Position numbers and translations under genes: made by a program. The notes beneath the pieces are model-generated. The model was given only the letters and a program-made list of their open reading frames with translations. It did not search any database and was not told where the DNA came from. This document shows positions 23,214 through 32,800 of a stretch of 39,706 nucleotides of DNA, in pieces (the first letter of the stretch is position 1; each line of letters opens with the position of its first letter). Source of the DNA: Candidatus Poribacteria bacterium (lineage in GTDB: Bacteria > Poribacteria > WGA-4E > WGA-3G); the NCBI GenBank assembly GCA_009845545.1, contig VXZK01000260.1, positions 1 to 39,706 of the forward strand. Direction: 5' to 3'.

Positions 23214-23611
23214 AGAAGGAAGTAGTTCCTAAATAGTTTTTTTTCTCCAAGTCGTGAGAAACTCTGTTAAACGGTAGGCGTTTTAGGCGTTTCGGCGGTT
23301 CAAATCCGCCCTACCGGATTGCGTAGCCCGTGCAACAACCAAGCACACCGACAAAAATTAAGGCTATCTACGCAAAAAGGTTCATACGCGAGTGAGACGA
23401 ACCTTGACACTGTGAGGACACTCGGAAGTGATAAAGCGTTAGGTCTTCGGAACTAACTTTGAGGGTTACTCCACGTCCCGCGAACCTTTGGGGCGTGCGA
23501 ATTGCCTGTTATCTTCTATACCGCACATAGACGACATTGGATACAGGCAGGTTGGACACGGCGGTGTCCGTAAAGGGACTTAAGGAGTCCCGTGAAAATC
23601 TGCGTTTTTTT
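23214..23611 (+). ncRNA. Unidentified highly structured RNA or long leader upstream of rplU
   Basis: About 400 nt follow the perfect promoter with at least eight well-formed helices and no plausible gene. (1) A tRNA-like unit: CGGTAG (23272-23277) pairs with CTACCG (23311-23316), stacked on a T-arm with stem GGCGG/CCGCC and loop TTCAAAT (23299-23305). (2) TTGCGTAGCC (23319-23328) with GGCTA...CGCAA. (3) AAGGTTC (23377-23383) with GAACCTT (23399-23405). (4) GTTAG (23438-23442) with CTAAC (23453-23457), capped by a UUCG tetraloop. (5) CACGTCCC (23472-23479) with GGGGCGTG (23490-23497). (6) GCCTG-TATC (23504-23513) with GATACAGGC (23540-23548). (7) GGACAC-GGCG-GTGTCC (23554-23569). (8) GGGACT-TAAGG-AGTCCC (23575-23591). 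A T-tract lies at 23605-23611. It lacks RNase P, SRP and tmRNA hallmarks. It may be a separate RNA or the rplU leader. Confidence 0.6.
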
Positions 23612-23657
23612 CTGAAAGCAGAATGACATAGATTTTTACTAAAAGTAATATTTAAAA

Positions 23658-23996
23658 ATGTATGCAGTTTTTGCGAGCGGTGGGAAACAGCATCGCGTAG
23701 AAGTCGGAAACTTAATCGATGTTGAAAAACTCGACGCGGATGTTGGGGAAAGCGTTACATTTCCATCCGTCTTGGCTGTTGTTGACGATGACGGTCAGTT
23801 GCAAGCCGGCTCGCCCTATCTTGAAAACACCTCTGTTACAGGTGAGGTCGTTCAACAGGCGCGTACGAAAAAGACGATTGTGTTCAAATCGAAACGACGG
23901 AAGGGATACAAACGCAAATTAGGGCATCGTCAATCGTTTACACGCATAAAAATTACCGCAATCGGCGCGGTGGAGGAAGAATCTGATGGCTCATAA
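23658..23996 (+). CDS. rplU: 50S ribosomal protein L21
   Basis: This 112-residue protein matches bacterial L21: '[20 protein letters not shown]', '[15 protein letters not shown]', '[20 protein letters not shown]', and the basic '[20 protein letters not shown]' end that binds 23S rRNA. It has a short acidic C-terminal extension. No Shine-Dalgarno sequence is visible before the ATG (the leader there is A/T-rich), so translation may depend on the structured leader or on an unstructured AU-rich site. Its 3' end overlaps rpmA by 11 nt. Confidence 0.95.
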   Translation: MYAVFASGGKQHRVEVGNLIDVEKLDADVGESVTFPSVLAVVDDDGQLQAGSPYLENTSVTGEVVQQARTKKTIVFKSKRRKGYKRKLGHRQSFTRIKITAIGAVEEESDGS

Positions 23997-24252
23997 GAAA
24001 GGCGGCGGAAGTACCCGAAATGGACGCGACAGTATCGGGAAACGACTCGGGGTCAAGAGATTTTCTGGAAACTATGTCACCGCAGGGAGCATTCTCGCCC
24101 GACAACGTGGGACTCATATACACCCCGGCAGCAACGTCGGTGTCGGCAATGATTATACGCTCTACTCAAAAATTGATGGATACGTATGGTTTGAGCGGAA
24201 AGACAAATATCGCCGGAAGGTGAGTGTCTATACAGAGCGTCCTGAATTTTAG
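23986..24252 (+). CDS. rpmA: 50S ribosomal protein L27
   Basis: This 88-residue protein matches bacterial L27: '[20 protein letters not shown]', '[20 protein letters not shown]', '[20 protein letters not shown]'. The N-terminal tail that reaches the peptidyl transferase centre starts directly at Met-Ala-His-Lys-Lys, without the cleavable extension of Firmicutes. The gene overlaps rplU by 11 nt, the usual rplU-rpmA order, and is followed by a strong terminator. Confidence 0.96.
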   Translation: MAHKKGGGSTRNGRDSIGKRLGVKRFSGNYVTAGSILARQRGTHIHPGSNVGVGNDYTLYSKIDGYVWFERKDKYRRKVSVYTERPEF

Positions 24253-24284
24253 CGCAGACTTCCGCACCAGGAACGAACGACCAG

Positions 24285-24335
24285 AAGCCTCGCCTTAGGG
24301 TGCTGCATCGCGCGCCACCCAAGCGAGGCTTTTTT
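24285..24335 (+). terminator. Rho-independent terminator after rpmA
   Basis: AAGCCTCGC (24285-24293) pairs with GCGAGGCTT (24323-24331); an inner GGGTG/CACCC pair extends the stem and a run of six T overlaps its end (24330-24335). Confidence 0.9.
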
Positions 24336-24407
24336 ACTCCAAAATTCTTGAATGTTCACACGACTTTAAAGCAGTTCATCGCTGCAAAACAGACAGGAAA
24401 AACCGAT

Positions 24408-24830
24408 ATGAGATGGATAACCTGCCTCATCACTGTAACAGCCATGCTCGGAATCTTCGGGTGCGGTGGACAATTGCAACAACTTGCCGTGGAAACAATG
24501 CAAAACGCGCAAGTTGCCCTCTCCTCCGCGGAAGCGATGGGCGCACAGGAAACCGCGGAGACACCTCTGAGCACTGCTCAAGAGATGCTTGTGACTGCTG
24601 AAAAGGCAATGAACGCGGGCGACGCAACACGCGCATATCGGTTGGCGCTACGCGCCTACCTGCACGCACGTATCGCAACTGAGACCGCTATCGCTGTGCG
24701 CGAGGAAGCACTCGTTCAAGAAGCGCAAGCACAACTTGCACTCAGTGAACAGAGTACCGCTGAGGTTTCCCAGAGGCTTGAAGCGATAAAAGCAGAATTT
24801 GAGGCATTGCGAGACGACGCAGAACGTTAA
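24408..24830 (+). CDS. DUF4398-like lipoprotein
   Basis: This 140-residue protein has a lipoprotein signal: 'MRWITCLITVTAMLGIFGCG', lipobox 'IFGC' with Cys19. The rest is Ala/Glu/Gln-rich helical sequence ('TAQEMLVTAEKAMNAGDATR', 'AYRLALRAYLHARIATETAI') resembling DUF4398, then a short coiled coil at the end. The ATG at 24408 with AGGA upstream is chosen; a longer frame from 24300 begins inside the terminator of rpmA. It is probably anchored in the outer membrane, with the larger related lipoprotein 24 nt downstream in the same unit. Confidence 0.8.
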   Translation: MRWITCLITVTAMLGIFGCGGQLQQLAVETMQNAQVALSSAEAMGAQETAETPLSTAQEMLVTAEKAMNAGDATRAYRLALRAYLHARIATETAIAVREEALVQEAQAQLALSEQSTAEVSQRLEAIKAEFEALRDDAER

Positions 24831-24854
24831 ACAATAACTGTTGAGGATGAACTG

Positions 24855-26501
24855 ATGAAATTCTACGGATCGCTACTTTTATGCACCTACCTTGTTATCT
24901 TTGGATGCGCCAAACCAGAGATTGATGAAGTTATGCTCGCGACGCAGTTCCAAGACGCGCAACAAGCGATTAGTAATGCCGCAGAATTGGAAGCTGAATC
25001 TTTGGTACCAGAGGAATACGGACGGGCAGTGAAGCTTATCAATTTCGCCCGGAACTCGCGAGAAAAGGCGGATATTCCGCAAAGTATGGAGTTCGCGTAT
25101 CAGGCGGAATGGGTGGCACAGATTGCTATCGCGAAAGCACGACAACACCGCGCAAAGCAGAAGGTCGTCTCTATCCGGGAACAGATATATCAACAGGTCA
25201 TAAAGGCACACGAGCATGAACTCGAAATCGGGCGTATCCGTCAAGCGATCACTGAAGAGCAGCTGGCTCGTGCTTTGAGAGCAGGTGATAAAGGACAGCA
25301 GCAGACAGAACAACTCTCAGCCGAAATCGCTGATTTGGAAATAAAACTACGTCAAGCAGAACTTCGTGCTCTTATTGTGGGTTTAGAGTTGTTCGTGACT
25401 ATTACGGTAGATATCTATCCCACTATTAAAGAGACCGCTGACTATGAACGCGTTCAGGCGGCGATTGCCTCGATTACCAACCTCATTGCGCAAGAGGCGT
25501 TTTCTGATGCCGAGGATGCTACTGCTGATGCCCGGACACTCGTAAACGCTCTGTACCAGTTGGCGGTGCGGAACCGAGAGGCAGAGGTGGGGGCAAAGAC
25601 GAACGCGCAGATCGCAATCGCGCAGGCGGAAGTTATCATCCAACGTGCGCAAATCCTCAATGCTAATCAACATGCACCGAAGGAGCTGCAAGAGGCGAAT
25701 TCACACCTGCAACGCGCGAAACAGGAAGTGGACGCGCATCGCTATGAACAGGCACAGCAGTCCGCGAAGCAGGCACAACAATCCGCTGACAAGGCTGTTG
25801 CAACTGCGGAAGTAACGGAATATAGGCAACGCGCACAGCAGGAATTAAATACGCTAATAGCACATGCACGACGGGCTGTTGGGGGGTTAGGTGAGAAGAT
25901 CGCCGCGCAGGTTGGGACACAGGTGCCGCAGCTGGAAGCAAAACTTTATGAGCTCGCAAATTCAGCCTACGAAAAATCGCAATCCGCATTCGCTGCTAAG
26001 GAATATGACAACGCGATTAAAGCAGCTGCAGAGGGAGACGACTACCTACAACGCGCCATTGCAAACGCGAAGCAGGTAACATCAGCGAAATCGGATTTGC
26101 TGCTCGCGTCAAAGCAGGTCCCAAATGCTATCGTTACAGAACAAAGGGATAGTGTGTTAATCCGTATTAGTGGCAATGCATTTGCCTACGGGAGCACACA
26201 GATCCACCCGGAATTTATTGATACGTTCGCGCAGCTTGCAAAAGTCCTACGAACGGCTGGATTCAGTAAATATCCCGTCCAAATCGAGGTGCACACCAGT
26301 TCTTTGGGAAATGCAAGGGTCAATCAAAATGTAAGTATGGAACGCGCGGATTCAATTAAGAGATTCCTCACTACGGACGGGCGGGTAGATGCCGGACGGA
26401 TTACCGCAGTCGGCTTAGGAGAGAATCAGCCTATTGTTGAAGATGGAGCGAACAAAGAAGAAAAGAACCGCAGGATTGATGTTATCATCAAGACTAACTG
26501 A
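24855..26501 (+). CDS. Lipoprotein with DUF4398-like repeats and C-terminal OmpA-like domain
   Basis: This 548-residue lipoprotein has the lipobox 'VIFGC' with Cys18. Residues about 25-420 are Ala/Gln-rich helices and coiled coil, including DUF4398-like segments ('SREKADIPQSMEFAYQAEWV', 'AHRYEQAQQSAKQAQQ'). Residues about 430-548 are an OmpA/Pal-like domain ('VLIRISGNAFAYGSTQIHPE', 'VNQNVSMERADSIKRFL', 'RITAVGLGENQPIV', 'EEKNRRIDVIIK'). In OmpA the Asp of 'GHTDNxG' and the Arg of 'LSxxRA' bind peptidoglycan diaminopimelate. Here the Arg is kept ('MERAD') but the Asp position is Ser ('HTSSLGNAR'). It likely links outer membrane and cell wall. GAGG lies upstream of the ATG. Confidence 0.85.
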   Translation: MKFYGSLLLCTYLVIFGCAKPEIDEVMLATQFQDAQQAISNAAELEAESLVPEEYGRAVKLINFARNSREKADIPQSMEFAYQAEWVAQIAIAKARQHRAKQKVVSIREQIYQQVIKAHEHELEIGRIRQAITEEQLARALRAGDKGQQQTEQLSAEIADLEIKLRQAELRALIVGLELFVTITVDIYPTIKETADYERVQAAIASITNLIAQEAFSDAEDATADARTLVNALYQLAVRNREAEVGAKTNAQIAIAQAEVIIQRAQILNANQHAPKELQEANSHLQRAKQEVDAHRYEQAQQSAKQAQQSADKAVATAEVTEYRQRAQQELNTLIAHARRAVGGLGEKIAAQVGTQVPQLEAKLYELANSAYEKSQSAFAAKEYDNAIKAAAEGDDYLQRAIANAKQVTSAKSDLLLASKQVPNAIVTEQRDSVLIRISGNAFAYGSTQIHPEFIDTFAQLAKVLRTAGFSKYPVQIEVHTSSLGNARVNQNVSMERADSIKRFLTTDGRVDAGRITAVGLGENQPIVEDGANKEEKNRRIDVIIKTN

Positions 26502-26507
26502 AGAATT

Positions 26508-26795
26508 GTGCAACATGTAGATCCTTATGTCGTCCATCAGATCGCGATGAATCTGTTTGGGGACAGATATATTATCATTTACGGAAATACAATTCAGTTC
26601 CACAACCACTGCTACCACGTGCGGTGTATCAACACACCAGAACACACGCATTGGGGTGCCTACTACTTAGAAGACGCTAATACCGGTTTGGCTATGTTAA
26701 ACGATATTGATTTCGCACCCCCTGGAGCTTATGGTGTAATTTTCGAGCCGCAGACCGGCGATATTATTGATTGCGAAGCAACGCCTCACGTCTAA
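26508..26795 (+). CDS. Small His-rich protein of unknown function
   Basis: This 95-residue frame starts with GTG at 26508; an ATG at 26547 is an alternative start. It contains many His, Tyr and Cys residues ('IQFHNHCYHVRCINTPEHTH') and ends 'GDIIDCEATPHV'. The clustered His/Cys could bind metal. I do not recognise it. It lies 6 nt after the OmpA-like gene, suggesting co-transcription, but no good ribosome-binding site is visible. Confidence 0.45.
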   Translation: MQHVDPYVVHQIAMNLFGDRYIIIYGNTIQFHNHCYHVRCINTPEHTHWGAYYLEDANTGLAMLNDIDFAPPGAYGVIFEPQTGDIIDCEATPHV

Positions 26796-26838
26796 AAAAT
26801 GGTGGCGATATATAGACAGACACTGAATCTACAAGCGT

Positions 26839-28410
26839 ATGGACTACACCGACAACACGGCATCACGACAACAAGAGACTATCCTCATTTTGGATTTCGG
26901 TTCGCAATACACGCAGCTGATTGCACGGCGCGTCCGCGAGCAAAACGTCTATTGCGAAATTCATCCGTATACCCTAACGTTGCCTCAGATAGAAGTTCTC
27001 GCGCCAAAAGGGATCATTCTCAGTGGCGGGCCCGCAAGCGTTTATGAAACGGATGCTCCGAAAATTGAGGCAAAACTCTTTGACCTCGGAATACCTGTAT
27101 TAGGCATCTGCTACGGCATGCAACTCATGGCGGCACTATTAGCGGGTGGGAAGGTACATCCAGCCACCGAACGCGAATACGGGCACGCACCGCTTCAAGT
27201 GCTCAGCGAAGTAGATCCACTTTTCGAAGGACTCTCTTCCTGCTTTTCTGCTTGGATGAGCCACGGTGATCGGATTGAGGCACCCCCTATCGGTTTCCAA
27301 ACAATTGCCCAGACAGAAAACGCCCCTATCGCTGCTATGGTGGATACCGAGCGCGCATTTTACGGTTTACAATTCCACCCCGAAGTGGAGCATACACAGG
27401 ATGCTGACCGGATTTTGGCGAACTTCACGAGAGAGATATGTGGATGCCGCAATACATGGACGATGCGTGCTTTCATCGCACGCGCGACAGCGCAAATACA
27501 GGAACAGGTCGGCGATGAACGCGTCCTCTGCGCCGTCAGCGGCGGCATTGATTCAATGGTGTTGGCGACGCTGCTCCATCAGGCGATAGGCGACGCGCTC
27601 GTATCCGTTTTTGTGGATAATGGGCTCCTCCGAGAAAACGAAGCCGCTGAGGTTATCGAAACTTGCAAACAGATCGGCATTCCGCTTGTCGCTGTTGATG
27701 CGGTAAAACCGTTTCTGGATGGGTTGGCAGGGGTTACAGACCCGGAGCAGAAGCGGAAGGTCATCGGGGCACAGTTCATTGAGACCTTCAAGGTGTCGGT
27801 GGCAGAGATGGTGCATAATTTCCGATTTCTTGCCCAAGGGACACTCTACCCTGATGTTATAGAAAGTGTCTCTGTAAAGGGACCATCCGCTACAATTAAG
27901 ACGCACCATAACGTTGGCGGGCTGCCATCTGAGATGCCGTTTGAATTGCTCGAACCGTTCAGGGAACTTTTTAAGGATGAAGTACGGGCGGTCGGTGCTG
28001 AACTAAACATTCCCGCACGTGTGCTTGGACGACACCCATTTCCTGGACCAGGACTCGCTGTCCGCGTTTTAGGCGAGGTAACTTATGAACGTTTAGAGGT
28101 ACTCCGCGCAGCGGATGCAATCTTTATTTCTGAGATTAAAACGGCAGGCTTGTACGACGAGATTTGGCAGGCGTTGGTTGTGCTTTTACCTGTCAAGAGT
28201 GTCGGGGTGATGGGAGATGCGCGCACTTACGAAAACGCTGTGGTGCTCCGTGCTGTCACCAGCAGCGATGCGATGACAGCCGATTGGGCGCGCATACCGC
28301 CAGATGTGCTTGCGAGAATCTCGAATAGGATCATCAATGAGGTGCAAGGCATCAACCGTGTCGTTTACGATATTAGTTCAAAACCGCCAAGCACCATTGA
28401 GTGGGAATAG
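26839..28410 (+). CDS. guaA: GMP synthase (glutamine-hydrolysing)
   Basis: This 523-residue protein is full length for GuaA. The class I amidotransferase domain has '[18 protein letters not shown]', the nucleophile Cys91 in '[10 protein letters not shown]', and His180/Glu182 in 'QFHPEVEHT'. The ATP pyrophosphatase domain starts with the P-loop '[15 protein letters not shown]' (usually SGGVDSSV). The dimerisation domain ends with '[18 protein letters not shown]', the conserved GuaA terminus. It converts XMP to GMP with glutamine and ATP. No clear ribosome-binding site precedes the ATG. No guaB is in the window. Confidence 0.97.
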   Translation: MDYTDNTASRQQETILILDFGSQYTQLIARRVREQNVYCEIHPYTLTLPQIEVLAPKGIILSGGPASVYETDAPKIEAKLFDLGIPVLGICYGMQLMAALLAGGKVHPATEREYGHAPLQVLSEVDPLFEGLSSCFSAWMSHGDRIEAPPIGFQTIAQTENAPIAAMVDTERAFYGLQFHPEVEHTQDADRILANFTREICGCRNTWTMRAFIARATAQIQEQVGDERVLCAVSGGIDSMVLATLLHQAIGDALVSVFVDNGLLRENEAAEVIETCKQIGIPLVAVDAVKPFLDGLAGVTDPEQKRKVIGAQFIETFKVSVAEMVHNFRFLAQGTLYPDVIESVSVKGPSATIKTHHNVGGLPSEMPFELLEPFRELFKDEVRAVGAELNIPARVLGRHPFPGPGLAVRVLGEVTYERLEVLRAADAIFISEIKTAGLYDEIWQALVVLLPVKSVGVMGDARTYENAVVLRAVTSSDAMTADWARIPPDVLARISNRIINEVQGINRVVYDISSKPPSTIEWE

Positions 28411-28412
28411 CA

Positions 28413-28537
28413 ATTAGTTGTCAGTTATCAGTACGATTTTTCTGCGAAAAATCTTTCAATTTTCGGTTAAAACTTTGTGGAAATTGCTTTTCCTGCTACT
28501 GCCACAAGAGACCTTTTTAACTGACAACCGAAAACTA
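28413..28537. repeat. Dispersed CAGTTATCAGTT-type repeat, copy A
   Basis: This element has inverted ends (TTAGTTGTCAGTTATCAG on the left, AACTGACAACCGAAAACTAA on the right) and an internal GATTTTTC/GAAAAATC hairpin. It fills the gap between guaA and the class V aminotransferase, and the right end supplies the TAG stop codon of the latter. Related copies lie at 34630-34783, 36980-37146 and 38427-38599. Confidence 0.7.
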
Positions 28538-29704
28538 ATACACCTGTGATGCCGCATGAACAGCTGTACCGGGTGCCGTATTGTGCCCGAACTCAATCAG
28601 TAATTTCTCTAATGCGTTAAGGACAAGCATGACATTCCGCTCGTTCGCAGATTCACCCATCAGTCCGATTCGCCACGCCTTTCCAGCGAAGATACCGAGA
28701 CCGGCACCGATCTCTATTCCATAGTCCGTAATTAAACGTTTCCGAATGGTCGCATCATCAATGCCGGCGGGGATGCGCAGCGTGGTTAGCATAGGCGCGC
28801 GATAACCTTGCTCAGCTGCAGGCTGCAATCCGATCGCTTTTGCACCCGCAAGTAGCGCGCGGGCATTCAGTTCATGCCGTTCATAACGAGCCGCCAATCC
28901 TTCTTCTAAGACAACGCGCAGTGCTTCACGTAACGCATAAATCATTGACATTGAAACGGTGTGGTGATAACTCCGTTTCTCGCCGTGCCAATAGTTTTCA
29001 AGGAGCGTCATATCAAGATAGAAACTCTGGATGGGTGTTTTTCGGTTCCGAATCACGTCAACAGCGCGTTCACTGAAACTGATAGGTGAGAGTCCGGGCG
29101 GACCGGCGAGGCATTTTTGTGTGCAGCTATAGGCGATATCAATATCGCGGGCATCCATGTCTACAGGCTGCCCACCGAGCGAGGTTACGCAATCAGCGAG
29201 AAAGAGCGCACCGCTGCTGCGAGCAATTTCAATTGCATCCGTCAAGGGTTGAAGGATACCGGTAGAGGTCTCTCCATGAACCAACGCAACCAGTTTCGGT
29301 GCGGAAATCTTAGCGATGGCTTCGGCAATCTTTTCGGTAGGGATGTGTGTGCCCCACTCAGTTTCTACGGTTGTAACGACACCGCCGCACCGTGCGGCGA
29401 TGTTGGCGATCCTCTCGCCAAAGTAGCCGTTGATACCTACAACGACACCATCACCGGGTTCAATAACGTTGGCGAGTGCTGCTTCCATACCCGCGGTTCC
29501 CGTCCCGGAGACTGGCAGAGTCAATCTATTTTCAGTTCCAAAGACTTGGCGGAGTAGTGCCACCGTGTCGTCCATCACTTCGACAAATTTGGTATCTAAG
29601 TACCCCAACATCGGGGTCGTCATCGCTTTAAGAACCCGCGCGTTGGCTTCACTGGGTCCGGGACCGAGTAGCACGCGCGGTGGTACTATTAATTCATCAT
29701 ACAC
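28535..29704 (-). CDS. Class V aminotransferase (alanine/serine-glyoxylate aminotransferase-like)
   Basis: This 389-residue protein resembles the AGXT family: 'RVLLGPGPSEANARVLKAM', 'LPVSGTGTAGMEAALAN' (PLP phosphate loop), 'ALVHGETSTGI', 'FLADCVTSLGG' with the PLP-nitrogen Asp, and Lys197 in 'YSCTQKCLAGPPGLSP'. Typical reactions transfer an amino group from Ala or Ser to glyoxylate; related members act on other donors. It starts at GTG (29704) with GAGGAG about 11 nt upstream. The final codon and stop lie in repeat copy A, so the C-terminus ('AVHAASQVY') may have been modified by the repeat insertion. Confidence 0.88.
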   Translation of the reverse strand: MYDELIVPPRVLLGPGPSEANARVLKAMTTPMLGYLDTKFVEVMDDTVALLRQVFGTENRLTLPVSGTGTAGMEAALANVIEPGDGVVVGINGYFGERIANIAARCGGVVTTVETEWGTHIPTEKIAEAIAKISAPKLVALVHGETSTGILQPLTDAIEIARSSGALFLADCVTSLGGQPVDMDARDIDIAYSCTQKCLAGPPGLSPISFSERAVDVIRNRKTPIQSFYLDMTLLENYWHGEKRSYHHTVSMSMIYALREALRVVLEEGLAARYERHELNARALLAGAKAIGLQPAAEQGYRAPMLTTLRIPAGIDDATIRKRLITDYGIEIGAGLGIFAGKAWRIGLMGESANERNVMLVLNALEKLLIEFGHNTAPGTAVHAASQVY

Positions 29705-29788
29705 TGTTCATCAGGCTCCTCAGACATCGTCTAAATCGCTAATTTTCAAAATTCGGGGGTTTCAGAGTTAAGGGAAGTTCATAAGAAC

Positions 29789-29846
29789 GGAGGATGCCTG
29801 ACGGCATCCTCCTTTAGATTTAGAGAAACCCGCTCAGGAGAGCGGG
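29789..29846 (-). terminator. Two hairpins downstream of the giant TPR gene
   Basis: CCCGCTC-AGGA-GAGCGGG (29829-29846) and GGAGGATGC-CTGACG-GCATCCTCC (29789-29812) are perfect 7-bp and 9-bp stems in tandem. On the minus strand each is followed by only a short T-rich stretch, so they are probable, not certain, terminators. Confidence 0.55.
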
Positions 29847-29873
29847 GCTGCAAGAACCCGGAAACTCTGGCGA

Positions 29874-32800
29874 TTACTCGCCGCCGCCGGCGCGATCAGC
29901 ACCTTCTCGAATTTCCAGATTGTTTGCTCGCATGTAACTCAGAATGACTTGAACTTGGCTCTGAGCATACGTGAGAGCATTATTGACTTTTACATCGGCG
30001 GGCTTGTTGACTTCGTATTTTTTCCACAGACGGTTGAAGTGTTCGAGAGCGTCGTTAAAATACGCATCGTCGTCTTCCGCCAACACCATATAGGCTTCAC
30101 CGATCTGCACGAGACCGAGATCTGCATATTTGCTGGTCGGATACGCTTCGATGATCTTCTTGAATGCTGCAACAGTGGCTTCAACCTTGGTTTTCTGTTC
30201 GTCGCCCCGTGCAAGTTTCGCCTCATTCAGCATCTGATTTGCCACATCGTATTCGTAGTAGGCGAGCGCGTTAGCAGTATCGTTGAGATAGCCTTGCGCT
30301 GTCGATTTCGATTCGCCACCGATGCCCGGCGTGTTAATCGCTCTCTGGTAGTGATCAATTGCCTGTTGATAGAGGCTGATACGTGTGGCTTGCTCGATAT
30401 CTTCCTCTGAGCCGGCGTTGAAGTACTTATTACCGATATTGATAAGCGCATCGGCAGTGTACTTGCTATCTGGATATTCCGCAGCGAGTGCTTCATTGGC
30501 GGCAAACAGTCGATCATACCAACGCTGCTGTGCGTCAGCATCGCCTGCCTCTTCGGCGGCTTCACTGAGCAGCTGTGCACACGTTGAGATCGCATACAAC
30601 GATTCGGGCGCGCTTGAGTGGTTCTTGTCCACTTGGCGTACCTTCTCGTATTCTGTAATTGCGTTCTCAAATTGTTGTGAAGCGAAGTAGGATTCACCGA
30701 CGTGATATTGCCAGTAAGCCGCATCTTTGGCGTTTGGATAGCGGCGGACCATGTCACGGAACACGTCTGCAGCGGCGACGAAATAACTGACCGCTTTCTC
30801 AGACATCTCACCATCCATACCGACCTGCATCCGACCCAACTCAAAGTTCGCGGCGGCGAGGTAGTTCAGGGAGGTTTCTGTGTTCTTACGGAGCATATCC
30901 GATTGCGGGAACAAGCCTTTATCAACGTAACTGACAAACGTTGTCAGCGGTGCCAGTGAGCTCATCAATTCTTCTGGACGTTTCAGGCCGATACCGACAG
31001 AATAGGCAATCTGACCGGCTTGGAACAGCGAGTTCTGCACGAATGGAATCACCGTTTGCTTATCCGCCTTTTCAACCGGTGCTGCGATTGTGTTGATTTC
31101 GAAGAAGGTACTTACAGCCTGACGACTTGTATCTATGTAGGGCTGTAGGTCAGTTCCGACTGCGTCAGAGAAGAGGGAGCGCGCTTTGTCGGAGTAGAGG
31201 AAACCCAAATTGTATTGCGCAGCGGATTTTTCTGCCACACTCGCGTTCGGGTTAGACTTCGTACGACTCAAGGCTTCAACCGCTTCGGTGATGGCTTCAT
31301 CTAAGCGTCCCAATTCAACATAAAGCGTTGAGCGACGGATGCCAGCATCAGCGACCATTGAGGCGATATTCGTATTTTCCGAACCGCTATACTCACCGAT
31401 GAGCGTTTGGAAGGTTTCCAACGCTTTATCGGACTGTTTCAGTTTGTCCTGATAAATCAGGCCCATCCGGTAGTAGGATTGCGCTTTTGTGAGCGGATCC
31501 TTGACTAATTCAATGGCGTTCTGGTAGCTCATCAACGCCTCCTGATTGGCTTGGAGTTGTTCCTCTTGCGCGAATGCCATTGCGAAGTAGGAGCGTCCTT
31601 TCAGGTCAACGTCTTCAGAGTTTTCAATAATATACTGATACTCTTGCACCGCCGCGGCGTGATCGCCGAGGATGCCGTTGAGTTCAGCAAGCCGTGAGTG
31701 TGCTTGGAAAACGAGCGTCTTCCGCGCTTCATCCTCGGTCTTACCTTCTTGGGCGGTAACTCGGCGGAACGCATCCGCTGCCCCTTTCGAGTCCTCTAAC
31801 CCTAACAAGGCTAAACCAGCAGTGTAATTAGCACTGATGAGGTTGTTCGCGTCGTTCGTCAGGGTCGGTACTTTTTCAGCGGCACTGACGGCGTTCTGGA
31901 GGCTCAGTTTCTTGCTACCCGCATCTGTCGCGGCTTGTGCGATTTGATAGTGACACACGGCGGCTTGGTATTGAGCGTTCGGTGCCAATTCGCTATTCGG
32001 GAAGGTTTCCACAAAGAAGATATACTCCGCAAGGGCTTCGTCGTAGCGTTTTTCACTGTAGTAGGTATGCCCAATCTTCAATTGTGAACGGCTGCGTACC
32101 ATTTCCGGCGCGCCGGTGTTGTCAACAACACGCTTCAGAGAAGTTACGAGCGTGTCTACATCGACGGCTTCACCTGTATTTTCAATCGCGGTTGCTTTAA
32201 CCAATTCGATTTGCCCGAGTACTTTAAGGATCAGCTCATTGTCGCTTGATCCGAATTTTTCGTGTGCTTCGTCAACGAGTTCAAAAATCAGGGGCCACTT
32301 ATCAGTAGCGTTCTGCTTTTGTGCGGCATCACGATAAGCAAGTGCTAAGCCGTAATAGGCTTCAGCAAGGTTCGGACTGTCAGGATAGTCCGTAATCACG
32401 CGTTTGAAAGCAGTTTCGGCAGATGCCAAGCGTTCCGGTTTTTCAGGAGCGACTTCGTAGTAGCAGATCCCTACGAGATAAAGCGCATCATCGGCGTATT
32501 CACCCGTCGGGTTGCCGTCAACCACGGCTTGATACTGAACGGCGGCTTCTTCAAACCGTTTCTCTGCGCGGAGCAGGTCTGCGAGTTTGATTTCTGCCAA
32601 CGAGCGATTGTCAGCATCCGCGAGGTTGTCTAAAATGGAGTTGTAGTAGTTAATCGCGCCCTCTTTATCGCCTTCTTTAACATGGCTGTTAGCGATAAGG
32701 AGTAGTGCGCGTTCGTAGTATTCACTCGTTTCGGGGATAGACGCGTACCGTTCGCGCGCTTGCAGCCAGTCGCCGAGCATTTCGTGGGAAAGTGCTTCGT

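Noticed and set aside
23214..23611. tmRNA (one-piece or permuted) because of the T-arm
   Set aside because: No 5' partner CCGGTAG at a suitable distance, no GATTCGAC-type D-loop segment and no tag reading frame ending in Ala-Ala-stop.
23214..23611. RNase P RNA or SRP RNA
   Set aside because: The universal RNase P segments (GAGGAAAGTCC, ACAGAA...CCCGG) and the SRP tetraloop/GGAAG region are missing.
24300..24407. N-terminal extension of the first DUF4398-like lipoprotein
   Set aside because: It starts inside the rpmA terminator and would place the lipoprotein signal in the interior of the protein.
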